From: JAJPKK01 sp963781195
GTDB lineage: Bacteria > Pseudomonadota > Alphaproteobacteria > Rhizobiales > Xanthobacteraceae
Assembly (NCBI GenBank): GCA_963781195.1
Contig: CAWAEZ010000009.1
Location: 186,001-250,000 of the forward strand
DNA: 64,000 nucleotides
Direction: 5' to 3'
Program-made: the position numbers and the translations under genes
Part shown: in pieces, positions 34,132 through 43,645 of the stretch
Layout of the letters: the number at the start of each line of letters is the position of its first letter
Position numbering within the stretch: position 1 is the first letter of the stretch
Notes under the pieces: generated by a model
Seen by the model: only the letters and a program-made list of their open reading frames with translations
Database searches by the model: none
Told to the model about the DNA's origin: nothing

Positions 34132-35457
34132 TCAATTCGTGGTCGCCGGCGTCAGCGCGTTGCGCACCACCGCGCCGCCCTTCATGACGAACTTCACCCG
34201 TTCCATCTCGGAGAGGTCGTCGAGCGGATTTCCCGACACCGCGATGATGTCGGCGAACTTGCCTTTCTCGATGCTGCCGATGTGGTTTTCCCAATCGTAG
34301 TTGAGCATGCGGGCGGCGGGAAGGTAGGCGGTCTGGAGCGTTTGTGCGGGAGTGAGGCCCCACTTCGCGTAATAGGCGAACTGGTCGGCCTGCTTGCCGT
34401 GCGGAATCTCGACCGAGGTTGCGCCGCTTCCGAACACGATGGGAACGCCGGCCGCCACCGCCTTGCGGAACGCCTGTTCGAGGAGCTTCAGGCGTGAGTT
34501 CCGGCCGCCGGTCTCGCGCAGGTCGGGCTCGTTGAGCGCGACGAGGTCATCGACGGTCGGGACATAGGGCAGCTTCTTGTCCAGCAGGATCTTCACCCCG
34601 GCGTCGTCCAGCATGAGAAGATGGTTCGGCGCGTCGACCCCCGCCTTGATGCAGCTGTCCATGCCTTCGCCGCCATAGGCGTGGCAGGCCACCTTGAGAC
34701 CGAGCCGGTGGGCCTCGTCGACGACCGCCTCGACCTCTTCCAGCGTCAGCGACGGGCTGTTGACCAGGGTCGCGTCCGGCTTCCACATGTGGGTGGTGCC
34801 GGCGAAATCCTGGGTGGTGTAGATCTTGATGTAGTCGACGCCGTGGAGCTTCGCCTCGCGCACGGCGGCGCGCGCGAGCCACGGTCCGTTGACGTTCTTG
34901 TTTTCGGTGGAGCCCTCGTAGTAGCGGACCGACTGGGCGTCGTTGTAGGCTCGCGTGGCGCGCTGGTTGAGCGACTGGCCGACCACCTGCATGCGCGGCC
35001 CCTGGACCAGGCCGGAGTTGATGGCGTCGCGCAATTCGACGGTGTAGAAGCCGCCGCGCGAATCCATGTCGAGCACCGTGGTGAACCCCGCCGCGAGGTC
35101 GGTCTGGGCATTGGCGAGCGCGGTGATCGCCCGCATCGCAAGGCTCGCGCCGCCGCTGTTCACGTGGACATGGGCGTCGATCATGCCGGGCATCACGGTG
35201 GCCGCGCTGAGATCGATCACGGTGGCGCCGGCGGGAATCTGCACGCTCGGGCCGACATCGACGATGCGCTCGCCGCGCACCAGCACCACCTGGTTCGCCA
35301 GCATGGTGCCGGACCTGGCGTCGAACAGGTGTCCGGCGCGAATGGCGACCACCTGGTCCGGGGGCGTTATGAAACGCTTTACCTGCGCCTGCGACGGGCC
35401 GACCGCGAGCGCCGCGAGCCCCGCAGCGAGAGCCAGTGCCGACTTGTGCCTCTGCAT
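34132..35457 (-). CDS. Exported amidohydrolase family protein (first of three)
   Basis: The 441-residue metal-dependent hydrolase has a signal peptide (QRHKSALALAAGLAALAVG to SQA). Metal motif DAHVHVNSGG (HxH) is near residue 94; KIYTTQDFAGTTHMWKPD and KVACHAYGGEGMDSCIKAG supply later ligands, and SVEIPHGKQADQFAYY comes near the end. GGGAGG precedes ATG 35457. It is divergent from a close paralogue at 35628, sharing a 170-base spacer. This imidazolonepropionase/prolidase-like branch includes exported dipeptidases and cyclic amidases; the substrate is unknown. Confidence 0.87.
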   Translation of the reverse strand: MQRHKSALALAAGLAALAVGPSQAQVKRFITPPDQVVAIRAGHLFDARSGTMLANQVVLVRGERIVDVGPSVQIPAGATVIDLSAATVMPGMIDAHVHVNSGGASLAMRAITALANAQTDLAAGFTTVLDMDSRGGFYTVELRDAINSGLVQGPRMQVVGQSLNQRATRAYNDAQSVRYYEGSTENKNVNGPWLARAAVREAKLHGVDYIKIYTTQDFAGTTHMWKPDATLVNSPSLTLEEVEAVVDEAHRLGLKVACHAYGGEGMDSCIKAGVDAPNHLLMLDDAGVKILLDKKLPYVPTVDDLVALNEPDLRETGGRNSRLKLLEQAFRKAVAAGVPIVFGSGATSVEIPHGKQADQFAYYAKWGLTPAQTLQTAYLPAARMLNYDWENHIGSIEKGKFADIIAVSGNPLDDLSEMERVKFVMKGGAVVRNALTPATTN

Positions 35458-35627
35458 GAAAACCTCCCTCGTGATCGACCGCATTCTCGGATGCTCGGTC
35501 TTGGACGGACGGCATTCTACACGAATTGGGGGTGCGAAACCGGGCGACCGCACGCTCCACGCGTTGTATAATCCGGTACATCCCGGGCGAGACCGCGATC
35601 CGGGTTCAAGAATTTGGGAGGATCACG

Positions 35628-37019
35628 ATGGCATACGCAACCGGCTTGAAATCGGTGGTGTTGGGATTGCTGGGGGCGTCGGCGCTCGCCACCGCGCTGT
35701 ATGCACAGGAAGGCGCCGGGACCCCGGGGCCATGGCGCGGCGCCGGCCCGACGCCGTGCCGCGGCAGCGACGGCGCCGCCAACAAATGCCTGGCCGCGCC
35801 GCAGGTGGTCGCGATCCGCGCCGGCCAGCTGTTCGACAGCCGGACCGGCGAGATGCGGCCGAAGCAGCTGGTGATCCTCGAAGGCGAGCGCATCATCGAT
35901 GTCGGCCCGGAATCCCAGCTCAAGGTGCCGGCCGGCGCCAAGGTGATCGACCTCAGCCAGTCGACGGTGCTGCCGGGATTGATCGATGCCCACACCCATA
36001 TGTTCAATCCGCCGCGCCCGGGCATGTCGCGGGAGACCTCGACGCTCATCGCCGTGCAGAACCTGCAGGCCGATCTGCAGGCCGGCTTCACCACCGCGCG
36101 CGACATGAGCTCCCACGGCAACGGCTATGGCGACATCGACATGCGCAACGCCATCAACGAAGGCCGTATCGATGGCCCGCGCTACCAGGTGTCCGGCCGC
36201 GGCATCGTGTGGGGCGCGACCCCCGCCACCGCTCCGGCCAATCCGCTCACCAGCATCGTGGTGCGCTCGGTCGACGAGGCGAAGGCGGCGGTGCGCGAGC
36301 ACATCGAGCACGGCGCCGACTGGATCAAGCTGTTCCCCACGGGCGCCTATTCCTTCAGCCCGACGGGAGAGCCGCAATACGTCCTGACCTATCCGATGCC
36401 GGTGCTGCAGGCGCTGATCGACGAGACCCACCGTCTCGGCCACAAGGCCGGCTGCCATGTCTATGGCGGCGAGGGCCAGAAGAACGCCATCATCGCCGGC
36501 TGCGACACCATCGAGCATGCCTTCGGCCTCGACCAGGAGCAGGCCGACATGATGATCGCCAAGGGACTCGCCTATGACCCCACCCTGCAGCGCTACATCG
36601 AGCCCTACATGGACGACAACGACGCCAAGAACACCGGCGGCAAGTACCGGATCGTCCCGATCTTCGAGAAGGCGGTCACGATGGCCGCGGCCACCAAGGG
36701 CACCAAGTTGATGGTCGGCTCCGGCGTCGACGGCTCCACGTTCCCGCACGGGACGCAGGCGCTCGAGTTCGAGCAGCTGGTCAAGCACACCGGCGTCAGT
36801 CCGGCCCGGGCGATCCAGTCGGGGACCCTGGTCAACGCCGAGGTGCTCGGCTGGGCCGACCGCGTCGGATCGGTGGAGAAGGGCAAGTTCGCCGACCTCG
36901 TCGCGGTGTCGGGCGATCCGCTCGCCGACATCACCGAGCTCCAGCGCGTCAAGTTCGTGATGAAGGGCGGCAAGATCATCCGCAACGAGCTTACGCCCTA
37001 CGCGGCGGCGTCGCAGTAG
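35628..37019 (+). CDS. Exported amidohydrolase family protein (second of three)
   Basis: The 463-residue paralogue of the divergent neighbour has a signal peptide ending near ALYAQ. DAHTHMFNPP (HxH) lies near residue 120, KLFPTGAYSFSPTGEPQYVL near 238, HKAGCHVYGGEGQKNAI near 275 and MVGSGVDGSTFPHGTQALEF near 364. It keeps the fold order of the metal-dependent hydrolases. ATG 35628 has GGGAGGA upstream. Its CRGSDGAANKC loop after the signal sequence (about 40-50) is absent from the paralogue. Confidence 0.87.
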   Translation: MAYATGLKSVVLGLLGASALATALYAQEGAGTPGPWRGAGPTPCRGSDGAANKCLAAPQVVAIRAGQLFDSRTGEMRPKQLVILEGERIIDVGPESQLKVPAGAKVIDLSQSTVLPGLIDAHTHMFNPPRPGMSRETSTLIAVQNLQADLQAGFTTARDMSSHGNGYGDIDMRNAINEGRIDGPRYQVSGRGIVWGATPATAPANPLTSIVVRSVDEAKAAVREHIEHGADWIKLFPTGAYSFSPTGEPQYVLTYPMPVLQALIDETHRLGHKAGCHVYGGEGQKNAIIAGCDTIEHAFGLDQEQADMMIAKGLAYDPTLQRYIEPYMDDNDAKNTGGKYRIVPIFEKAVTMAAATKGTKLMVGSGVDGSTFPHGTQALEFEQLVKHTGVSPARAIQSGTLVNAEVLGWADRVGSVEKGKFADLVAVSGDPLADITELQRVKFVMKGGKIIRNELTPYAAASQ

Positions 37020-37040
37020 GCCGCGTTTCCGCGGACGTCA

Positions 37041-37065
37041 TCCGGGGCCGCCGTGCGGCCCCGGA
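37041..37065. terminator. Hairpin between convergent genes
   Basis: TCCGGGGCCGC and GCGGCCCCGGA form a perfect 11-bp stem over a CGT loop between the converging amidohydrolase and outer-membrane protein genes. There is no U-tract on either side, so it may be a bidirectional RNA 3' structure rather than a classical terminator. Confidence 0.5.
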
Positions 37066-37076
37066 ACTCGTGCCGA

Positions 37077-37886
37077 TTAGAACCTGTAATTCAGGGCGGC
37101 GCGCGCGATGTTCGCCTTGAAGTCGATGCTGTGGGTGAACGTGCTCGCCGGGAAAGGTCCCAGCAACGTGTTGAAGTTGCCGCTGCTCGTCGAGACGGTG
37201 CCGAAATCGACGTAGAGGTATTCGCCCTTGACGCTCCAATTGCCCCAAAATCCATACTCGATGCCGCCGCCCACCGCATATCCGGTCTTGGTCGTGGAGA
37301 GCGAAGCCAATTCTGTCGCGTAATAAGGGGGATAGTTGTCGGTGAAGGCGAAGTTGCCGTGAACATTCGTGAATGCGGCGCCGCCGGTAGCGAAGAACAG
37401 CCAGTTGTTGGCGGCGACGCCAACCCGGCCGCGGACGGTCCCGAGCCAAGTCGTCCCGGCATTCGAGGAGACCGCGAATCCGAACGGCGCGCAGCAAGGG
37501 TAGGTGCCGGCGCCGGCTGCATTTCCGTTCAGGTGGAACGAAGAGATGTCGCCTTCGATGCCGTAGACGAACCGGCCGGATTGCAAGTTGTAGCCGGCTT
37601 CAAATCCGCCGGTGAAGCCGTTCGAGGAGAGGCTCTGAACGCCGACCGAATTGACCGCCGGAACGCTGTCCGTCCGGAAGTATCCGTTGGGCGCATACAC
37701 CGTCGCGCTGCGCGGGTCGAAGCTTCCCCACCCATCGCCAACCGTGCCGCCGATATAAAGGCCGGTCCAATTATAAGTCACGACGGGAGCAATGGGCGCC
37801 TTCAGCGGCATGTCGGCTGCCACGGCCGCACCGCCGATGCCGAAAAAGGCGGTTACCACTGCAAGACCGATCCATGCACGCTTCAT
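37077..37886 (-). CDS. Outer-membrane beta-barrel protein (Omp25/31, porin family)
   Basis: The 269-residue protein has a signal peptide (MKRAWIGLAVVTAFFGIGG to AVAA) followed by DMPLKAPIAPVVTYNWTGLYIGGTVGDGWG (quoted in part: TYNWTGLYIGGTVG). Alternating aromatic strands follow, and it ends ALNYRF with a terminal Phe, the barrel-assembly signal. FVYGIEGDISSFHLNGNA and WSVKGEYLYVDFGT are typical of the Omp25/31 or RopB-like family. GGAGGGG precedes the ATG. It is divergent from pyrC over a 406-base spacer. Confidence 0.88.
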   Translation of the reverse strand: MKRAWIGLAVVTAFFGIGGAAVAADMPLKAPIAPVVTYNWTGLYIGGTVGDGWGSFDPRSATVYAPNGYFRTDSVPAVNSVGVQSLSSNGFTGGFEAGYNLQSGRFVYGIEGDISSFHLNGNAAGAGTYPCCAPFGFAVSSNAGTTWLGTVRGRVGVAANNWLFFATGGAAFTNVHGNFAFTDNYPPYYATELASLSTTKTGYAVGGGIEYGFWGNWSVKGEYLYVDFGTVSTSSGNFNTLLGPFPASTFTHSIDFKANIARAALNYRF

Positions 37887-38292
37887 GTTGCCCCTCCGGA
37901 GATTCGCATGGAACTCTAAATCCAATTCTGGAACCGGCGGGCAGGTTTTAATCGCGGGACGCCATTTCCTCGGCCCGCGTCACAGTTTTGCCACGCCTGG
38001 AGCAGTCGTCCGATAGTCGTGCCCCCTACATCGCGGCCGGCGGGTGCTCGCGCGGTCTGGACGCGCGCTCCGCCGAGCCGACCGGAAAATCGGAATGACC
38101 GAGAACTCGACGACGGGCTCGGGCTCGGGTTTCAAACGCCCCAAGCTGTCCACAAATTGGAAAAAATCTTGATTTTGGCACAGGCGACGCGTACCTAGCG
38201 GAGACACCGCTCGCCTGGGTTCATGATCTCGCAGCCGGCTCGGTATTGCACCGATCGAGCCGGGGCGACGACAATCAAGAAACATCCGCGAC
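37887..38292. other. Divergent promoter region of omp and pyrC
   Basis: A 406-base spacer that must hold both promoters. An AT-richer patch (TTGGAAAAAATCTTGATTTT, 38156-38175) lies about 120 bases before pyrC and may hold promoter elements. No gene or clear repeat was recognised. Confidence 0.4.
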
Positions 38293-39333
38293 ATGAAGCT
38301 CACCATCCGCAAGCCCGACGACTGGCATCTCCACCTGCGCGACGGCGCGATGCTCGAGGCGGCGATGCCGTTCACCGCCAGGCATTTCGGCCGCGCCATC
38401 CTGATGCCGAACCTGATCCCGCCGGTCATGACCACCAAGGACGCCATCGCCTATCGCGAGCGGGCGCTGGCGGCGCGGCCGAAGGGCTCGACCTTCACGC
38501 CGCTGATGACCTGCTATCTGCGCGACGACACCGATCCCGACGATGTCGAGCGCGGTTTCCGCGACGGCGTGTTCACCGGCGTCAAGCTCTATCCGGCGAA
38601 CGCCACCACCAATTCCGCCGCCGGGGTGACCGATCTCAAGAACGTCACCCGCGTGCTGGAGCGGATGGAAAAGATCGACATGCCGTTCCTGATGCACGGC
38701 GAGGACGTCGATCCCGACATCGACATTTTCGACCGCGAAAAGGTGTTCATCGACCGCAAGCTGATCCCGCTGACAAAGTCGTTCCCGGGACTGCGGATGA
38801 TCCTGGAGCACCTGTCCTCCAAGGAGGGCGTCGACTTCGTGCACAGCGCCAAGCCGCAGGTCGGCGGCACCATCACCCCCTACCACCTCATCCTGACGCG
38901 CACCGACTGGCTGGGGCACGGCCTCAAGCCGTACATGTACGTGATGCCGGTCATCAAGACCGCGCGCGACCGTGACGCGTTGCGCAAGGCCGCGACCTCG
39001 GGCGAATCCTGCTACTTCCTCGGCACCGATTCCGCGCCCCATCCGGTGGCGCGCAAGCTCAGCGTCAACGGCATTCCCGGCATCTTCAACGCTCCGGTGG
39101 CGATCGAGACCTATGCCAAGGTGTTCGAGGAGGAGGGTGCCCTCGACAAGCTCGAGGCCTTCGCCTCCATCAACGGCGCGACCCACTACAAGCTCCCGGT
39201 GAACACCGAGACCATCACGCTGGAAAAAACGCCGTGGGTGGCGCCGGAAGAGATCAAGGTCGCGGGGCCGGACGAGCGCGCGATCGTCTATCGCGGCGGC
39301 GAGACCATCGAGTGGAAGGTGACGGCGAGTTGA
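38293..39333 (+). CDS. pyrC: Dihydroorotase
   Basis: PyrC closes carbamoyl-aspartate to dihydroorotate, the third step of pyrimidine synthesis. The 346-residue protein is the class II (E. coli-type) enzyme. It has the metal-binding DWHLHLRDGAML at residues 9-20, the carboxylated lysine in GVKLYPANATTNS near 98-103, FLMHGED near 134 and MILEHLSS near 173. The catalytic Asp lies in GTDSAPHP near 248. It is followed by pyrE after 193 bases on the same strand. Confidence 0.96.
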   Translation: MKLTIRKPDDWHLHLRDGAMLEAAMPFTARHFGRAILMPNLIPPVMTTKDAIAYRERALAARPKGSTFTPLMTCYLRDDTDPDDVERGFRDGVFTGVKLYPANATTNSAAGVTDLKNVTRVLERMEKIDMPFLMHGEDVDPDIDIFDREKVFIDRKLIPLTKSFPGLRMILEHLSSKEGVDFVHSAKPQVGGTITPYHLILTRTDWLGHGLKPYMYVMPVIKTARDRDALRKAATSGESCYFLGTDSAPHPVARKLSVNGIPGIFNAPVAIETYAKVFEEEGALDKLEAFASINGATHYKLPVNTETITLEKTPWVAPEEIKVAGPDERAIVYRGGETIEWKVTAS

Positions 39334-39526
39334 ACATCGCCGTCGCGTCGTCCATGCGGCCGTTTTGTTTGGGTTGATATACAGTCCGCTGTCATTGACC
39401 GGCTCGACCGGCCAATCCAGTACCACCGACCGGGCGTCCTCGTTGCCCGGTCGCGCCGGGCAACGACACCGATTGAGGTCGTTGTCACGAGACGCTCGAG
39501 CAGAGCGAGCACACGAAGGCACTCCC

Positions 39527-40228
39527 ATGACGACAGGCATCGGTTTTCCCGACCAGCGAGTGATCGCCGACCTCACCGCGAAGATGTTCCTCGAGGTGGG
39601 CGCGGTGCAGTTCATGACCGACAAGCCCTACATCTTCACGTCGGGCTGGGCGAGCCCGGTCTACACCGACTGCCGCCGGCTGATCTCGTTTCCCCGGGTG
39701 CGCCGGACGCTGATCGACTTCGGCGCCGCGACCATGCTGCGCGAGGCCGGGTTCGAGCAGTTCGACGCGGTGGCCGGCGGCGAGACGGCGGGCATTCCGT
39801 TCGCCGCCTGGATGTCCGACACGCTCGGGCTGCCGATGCTCTACGTGCGCAAGAAGGCCAAGGGCTTCGGCCGCAACGCCCAGATCGAGGGCCATTTCAG
39901 CGAAGGCGATCGCATCCTGCTGGTCGAGGACCTCACCACCGACGGCCGCAGCAAGGTCAATTTCTGCAACGCGCTCCGCGAAGCCGGCGGCAAGGTCGAG
40001 CACGTCTTCGTGCTGTTCTTCTACGACATCTATCCGGAAGGCCGAAAAATCCTCGGCGACCTCGGCATCACCATGCATTCGCTCGCGACCTGGTGGGACG
40101 TGCTGCGGGTCGCCAAGGCGTCGAACAAGTTCGAACCGAAGATGCTCGCCGAGGTCGAGAAGTTCATGCACGATCCGGGCGGCTGGTCGCAGGCCCATGG
40201 CGGCGTCGCATCTGCCGCCGCCGAGTGA
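39527..40228 (+). CDS. pyrE: Orotate phosphoribosyltransferase
   Basis: PyrE joins orotate to PRPP to form OMP. The 233-residue protein has IFTSGWASPVYTDCRRLISF near the N-terminus, the flexible catalytic loop YVRKKAKGFGRNAQIEG near 105-121 and the PRPP-binding motif LLVEDLTTDGRSK near 131. It belongs to the longer alphaproteobacterial form. Start 39527 was chosen for the MTTGIGFPDQRVIADL opening, though no strong ribosome site is seen. An amidase gene starts 13 bases after its stop, so they may be co-transcribed. Confidence 0.95.
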   Translation: MTTGIGFPDQRVIADLTAKMFLEVGAVQFMTDKPYIFTSGWASPVYTDCRRLISFPRVRRTLIDFGAATMLREAGFEQFDAVAGGETAGIPFAAWMSDTLGLPMLYVRKKAKGFGRNAQIEGHFSEGDRILLVEDLTTDGRSKVNFCNALREAGGKVEHVFVLFFYDIYPEGRKILGDLGITMHSLATWWDVLRVAKASNKFEPKMLAEVEKFMHDPGGWSQAHGGVASAAAE

Positions 40229-40241
40229 TCGCGAGGCACCT

Positions 40242-41582
40242 GTGACGGCATCGACGCCGCGTCTCAACGAGCTCTCCGCGACCGACATCGTGCGCGGCAT
40301 CGCCTGGGGCACCTTCACCTGCGAGGCGGTGACGCGCGCCTGCCTCGCGCGGGTCGCCGACCAGGAGCCCGTGGTCCAGGCATGGACCAACTTCGATCCG
40401 GATGCGGCGCTCGCCCAGGCCCGCGCCCTCGATCGGGCGACGACCCGCGGTCCGCTTCACGGGCTTCCGATCGGTGTCAAGGACGTGCTCGACACCTTCG
40501 ACATGCCGACCGAGATGGGCTCGCCGATCTATCGCGGTAACCGTCCGCCGGCCGACGCCGCATGCGTCGCGCTGGTGCGCGCCGCCGGCGCCGTGATCCT
40601 CGGCAAGACCGTGACCTGCGAGTTCGCCGGCGTCACCGCCGGGCCGACCACCAATCCGCACGATGCGGCGCATACGCCCGGCGGCTCCTCCAGCGGGTCC
40701 GGCGCCGCGGTCGCCGACTGCATGGTGCCGGTCGCGTTCGGCACCCAGACCGGCGGCTCGGTGCTGCGGCCGGCCTCCTATTGCGGCGTCATCGGTTATA
40801 AGCCGACCTACAACGCCTTCAACCGGTTCGGCGTGAAGCCGGCGGCGGAAGGGCTCGACACCATCGGCCTCATCGCCCGCACCCTCGACGATGTCGCGCT
40901 GGTGCGCGCGGTACTGCTGGGCGAGACGCCCGCCCCACTCGGCCCTGCGCCGGCGGCGCCCCGCGTCGGCTTCACCCGCACGCACCTGTGGGCGAACGCC
41001 CAGCCGGAGACCGTCGATGCCGTCGAGGACGCGGCGCGCCGGCTCGACGAAGCGGGCGCCGCCGTCGTCGACATCACGCTGCCGGACGCGTTCGCCGGCC
41101 TCGGCCACGCCCGCGAGATCGTCAACGACTACGAGCGGGCGATGGGAATGGCCCACGAGTGGCATCATCACCGCGGCGACATCAGCGAGCGGCTGCGCAA
41201 GATCATCGAACGCGGGCTCGGTATCGCGCATGCCGACTACGTCGCCGCGGTTCGCCTCGCGGAGCGCTGCCGCGGCGAACTCGACGGCGTATTCGCCAAG
41301 GCCGACGTGCTGCTCGCGCCGTGCGTGCGCGGCGAAGCGCCGGAGGGCCTGCATCACACCGGCGATCCCGCCTTCCAGGCGATCTGGACGCTGCTGCACA
41401 CGCCGACGCTGACGCTGCCGACGGCGGTCGGCCCCAACGGGCTGCCGGTCGGGATTCAACTGGTGGGTCCGCGCTACGCGGACGCCCGCCTGCTCGCAAT
41501 CTCGCAATGGATTTGGGATAAGCTCGGCGTCAGGCACCCATGGCGTCACGCCGGGCGGAGTGGAGATCATGGAATTCGATAA
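40242..41582 (+). CDS. Amidase signature family enzyme
   Basis: The 446-residue hydrolase of the GatA/amidase class carries the Lys of GLPIGVKDVLDT (near 82), the cis-Ser motif GGSSSGSGAAVADCM (near 162) and the nucleophile region TQTGGSVLRPASYCGVIGYK (near 182), so the Ser-cisSer-Lys triad is complete. GTG 40242 follows GCGAGG. The gene overlaps the following coxG-like gene by 14 bases. No GatB or GatC is adjacent, so it is a catabolic amidase rather than the tRNA amidotransferase. The substrate is unknown. Confidence 0.9.
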   Translation: MTASTPRLNELSATDIVRGIAWGTFTCEAVTRACLARVADQEPVVQAWTNFDPDAALAQARALDRATTRGPLHGLPIGVKDVLDTFDMPTEMGSPIYRGNRPPADAACVALVRAAGAVILGKTVTCEFAGVTAGPTTNPHDAAHTPGGSSSGSGAAVADCMVPVAFGTQTGGSVLRPASYCGVIGYKPTYNAFNRFGVKPAAEGLDTIGLIARTLDDVALVRAVLLGETPAPLGPAPAAPRVGFTRTHLWANAQPETVDAVEDAARRLDEAGAAVVDITLPDAFAGLGHAREIVNDYERAMGMAHEWHHHRGDISERLRKIIERGLGIAHADYVAAVRLAERCRGELDGVFAKADVLLAPCVRGEAPEGLHHTGDPAFQAIWTLLHTPTLTLPTAVGPNGLPVGIQLVGPRYADARLLAISQWIWDKLGVRHPWRHAGRSGDHGIR

Positions 41583-42237
41583 TGCGTTCGAGGTGCCGCT
41601 GCCGGTCGACGAGGCCTGGAAGCTCCTGATGGACATCCGGCGCATCGCGCCATGCCTGCCCGGCGCCGAGCTCACCGAGGTGGTCGACGACCGCACCTAC
41701 AAGGGCAAGGTCGGCGTGCGCCTCGGGCCGGTGTCGCTCGCATTCGCCGGAACGGTGAAGTTCGACGAGATCGACGACGCCAACCACCGCGCCCGCATCT
41801 CGGCCCAGGGCAGCGACGCCAAGGGTCGTGGCGCCGCCAATGCGACGGCGACCTTCCACCTCGAGCCGGTGCCGGTCGGCTCCAAGGTCCTGGTGCACAC
41901 CAACCTCACTCTGTCCGGTTCGGTCGCGCAATACGGCCGCGGCGTCGGCATCATCCAGATCACCGCGGCGCAGATCATCACCCAGTTCGCCAACAACCTC
42001 AAAACTCTGCTGGGGCCCGCCGCCGCGCCGGCGGCAGCGCCGCCGCAGTCCGCGGCAGTGCGATCGGCGACGGCTGCGCCGGCGCCTGCGCAAGCGGCCG
42101 CTGCGCAAACACCCCCCGCCCAAGTCCCCACCGCAGCCACGGCGCCGTCGGCCCCGCCCGCCGCGCCCATTTCCGGCTTCGCGCTGGCGGGCGCCGTCCT
42201 GGTCGCGTGGGTCAAGCGCCTGTTCGGACGCGGATAA
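41569..42237 (+). CDS. CoxG-like SRPBCC protein with C-terminal membrane anchor
   Basis: The 222-residue protein has an SRPBCC/CoxG domain (about 1-145: FEVPLPVDEAWKLLMDI, CLPGAELTEV, GRGVGIIQITAAQIITQFA). An Ala/Pro-rich linker (145-200) and a hydrophobic C-terminal helix (GFALAGAVLVAWVKRLFGRG) follow. CoxG recruits CO dehydrogenase to the membrane in known systems; homologues accompany other molybdenum hydroxylases. No such enzyme is adjacent (the nearest is at 51.3 kb). It overlaps the amidase gene. GTG 41560 is an alternative start. Confidence 0.85.
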   Translation: MEFDNAFEVPLPVDEAWKLLMDIRRIAPCLPGAELTEVVDDRTYKGKVGVRLGPVSLAFAGTVKFDEIDDANHRARISAQGSDAKGRGAANATATFHLEPVPVGSKVLVHTNLTLSGSVAQYGRGVGIIQITAAQIITQFANNLKTLLGPAAAPAAAPPQSAAVRSATAAPAPAQAAAAQTPPAQVPTAATAPSAPPAAPISGFALAGAVLVAWVKRLFGRG

Positions 42238-42374
42238 ACCTGCGTGAGCGCAGTCCGGTAGCCCGGATGCTTCGGGAGCTCCCGCCGGGTCGAACCGAGG
42301 CGGGAAAAAGCGCCGTCACGATGCTGCCACGCCTGTGGTCAGAATCGGGGCGATTCCCAAGAAGGGGGCTACCC

Positions 42375-43595
42375 ATGACCCGGATCGATCTCAGGCATCT
42401 CTGCGCCGCCCCCGTCATCGCGGCAGCGCTGGTCATGGCGACGGCGGCCGGCGCCGCCGATTGCCGCGACAACGGCCCCTTCGAAGGCTGGCTCGAACGC
42501 TTCAAGGCGGAGGCGATCAAGCAGGGCATCTCGCGCAATGCGATCGCCGCCGCGGCGCCCTACCTCGTCTACGACCAGAGGATCGTCAACATCGACCGCG
42601 GCCAGCGCATCTTCGCCCAGAGCTTCCTCGAATTCTCCGGCAAGCTGCTGCCGGCCAGCCGGCTGCAGCAGGGCGCGGCCCAGATCAAGAAATACCAGCC
42701 GATCTTCGACCGCGCCGAGAAGCAGTATGGCGTGCCGGCGCCGGTGATCGTCGGGTTCTGGGGACTCGAAAGCGATTTCGGCTCCAACATGGGCAAGGAC
42801 AATTCGATCAAGTCGCTGACCTCGCTCGCCTATGACTGCCGCCGCGCCGACATGTTCCGCGGCCATCTGTTCGACGCGCTGCGGCTGATCGAGCGCGGCG
42901 ACCTCCAGCCGGCCGACATGCTGGGCTCATGGGCCGGCGAACTCGGCCAGACCCAAATGATGCCGTCGGAATACATCAAGTGGGCGGTCGACTATGACGG
43001 CGACGGCAAGCGCAACCTGCTGCGCAGCGTATCCGACGTGATCGGCTCGACGGCGAACTATCTCGTCAGCCTCGGCTGGAAACGCGGCGAGCCGTGGCTC
43101 GAAGAGGTGAAGGTCCCTGAAAAACTCCCGTGGGACCAGGCCGACCTCACCATCCAGCATCCGCGCTCGCAATGGGCCGCCTGGGGCGTCGCGCGCCCCG
43201 ACGGCCGTCCGCTGGAGAAGGACGGCCTGAAGGCATCGCTGCTGCTGCCGATGGGTCGCTTCGGGCCGGCCTTCCTGGTCTTCGACAACTTCCAGGCCTA
43301 CCTGAAATGGAATTCGTCGCTCGTCTATTCGACGACCGCCGCCTATTACGCGACGCGGCTCGCCGGTGCGCCGGCGATGCAGAAAGGCACCGGCACGCCG
43401 CCGCCGTTCACCGTCGAGCAGACCAAGGAATTGCAGGAATACCTCATCAAGTACGGCCACGATGTCGGCGGCGCCGACGGCAAGCTCGGCACCTCGACGC
43501 GGCAGGCGGTTCGCGCCATGCAGATGAAGTTCGGGCTGCCGGCCGACTCCTATCCGACGGCGGAGCTTCTGGCGCGGCTACGCGCCGGCCGTTGA
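42375..43595 (+). CDS. Lytic murein transglycosylase (MltB type)
   Basis: The 406-residue periplasmic enzyme cleaves peptidoglycan glycan strands to 1,6-anhydro products. After a signal peptide (to about residue 28, GAA) comes the SLT/MltB domain with the catalytic Glu in VGFWGLESDFGSNMG near 137 and GELGQTQMMPSEYIKWAVDY near 190. The C-terminal 60 residues are a peptidoglycan-binding domain (KLGTSTRQAVRAMQMKFGLP). The length and two-domain layout match the alphaproteobacterial lytic transglycosylases. GAAGGGGGC precedes the ATG. Confidence 0.92.
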   Translation: MTRIDLRHLCAAPVIAAALVMATAAGAADCRDNGPFEGWLERFKAEAIKQGISRNAIAAAAPYLVYDQRIVNIDRGQRIFAQSFLEFSGKLLPASRLQQGAAQIKKYQPIFDRAEKQYGVPAPVIVGFWGLESDFGSNMGKDNSIKSLTSLAYDCRRADMFRGHLFDALRLIERGDLQPADMLGSWAGELGQTQMMPSEYIKWAVDYDGDGKRNLLRSVSDVIGSTANYLVSLGWKRGEPWLEEVKVPEKLPWDQADLTIQHPRSQWAAWGVARPDGRPLEKDGLKASLLLPMGRFGPAFLVFDNFQAYLKWNSSLVYSTTAAYYATRLAGAPAMQKGTGTPPPFTVEQTKELQEYLIKYGHDVGGADGKLGTSTRQAVRAMQMKFGLPADSYPTAELLARLRAGR

Positions 43596-43645
43596 ACGCG
43601 ACAGGATTCTCGGATCTCAGTTGCTGCGACGTGCCGCCGCGCGCG

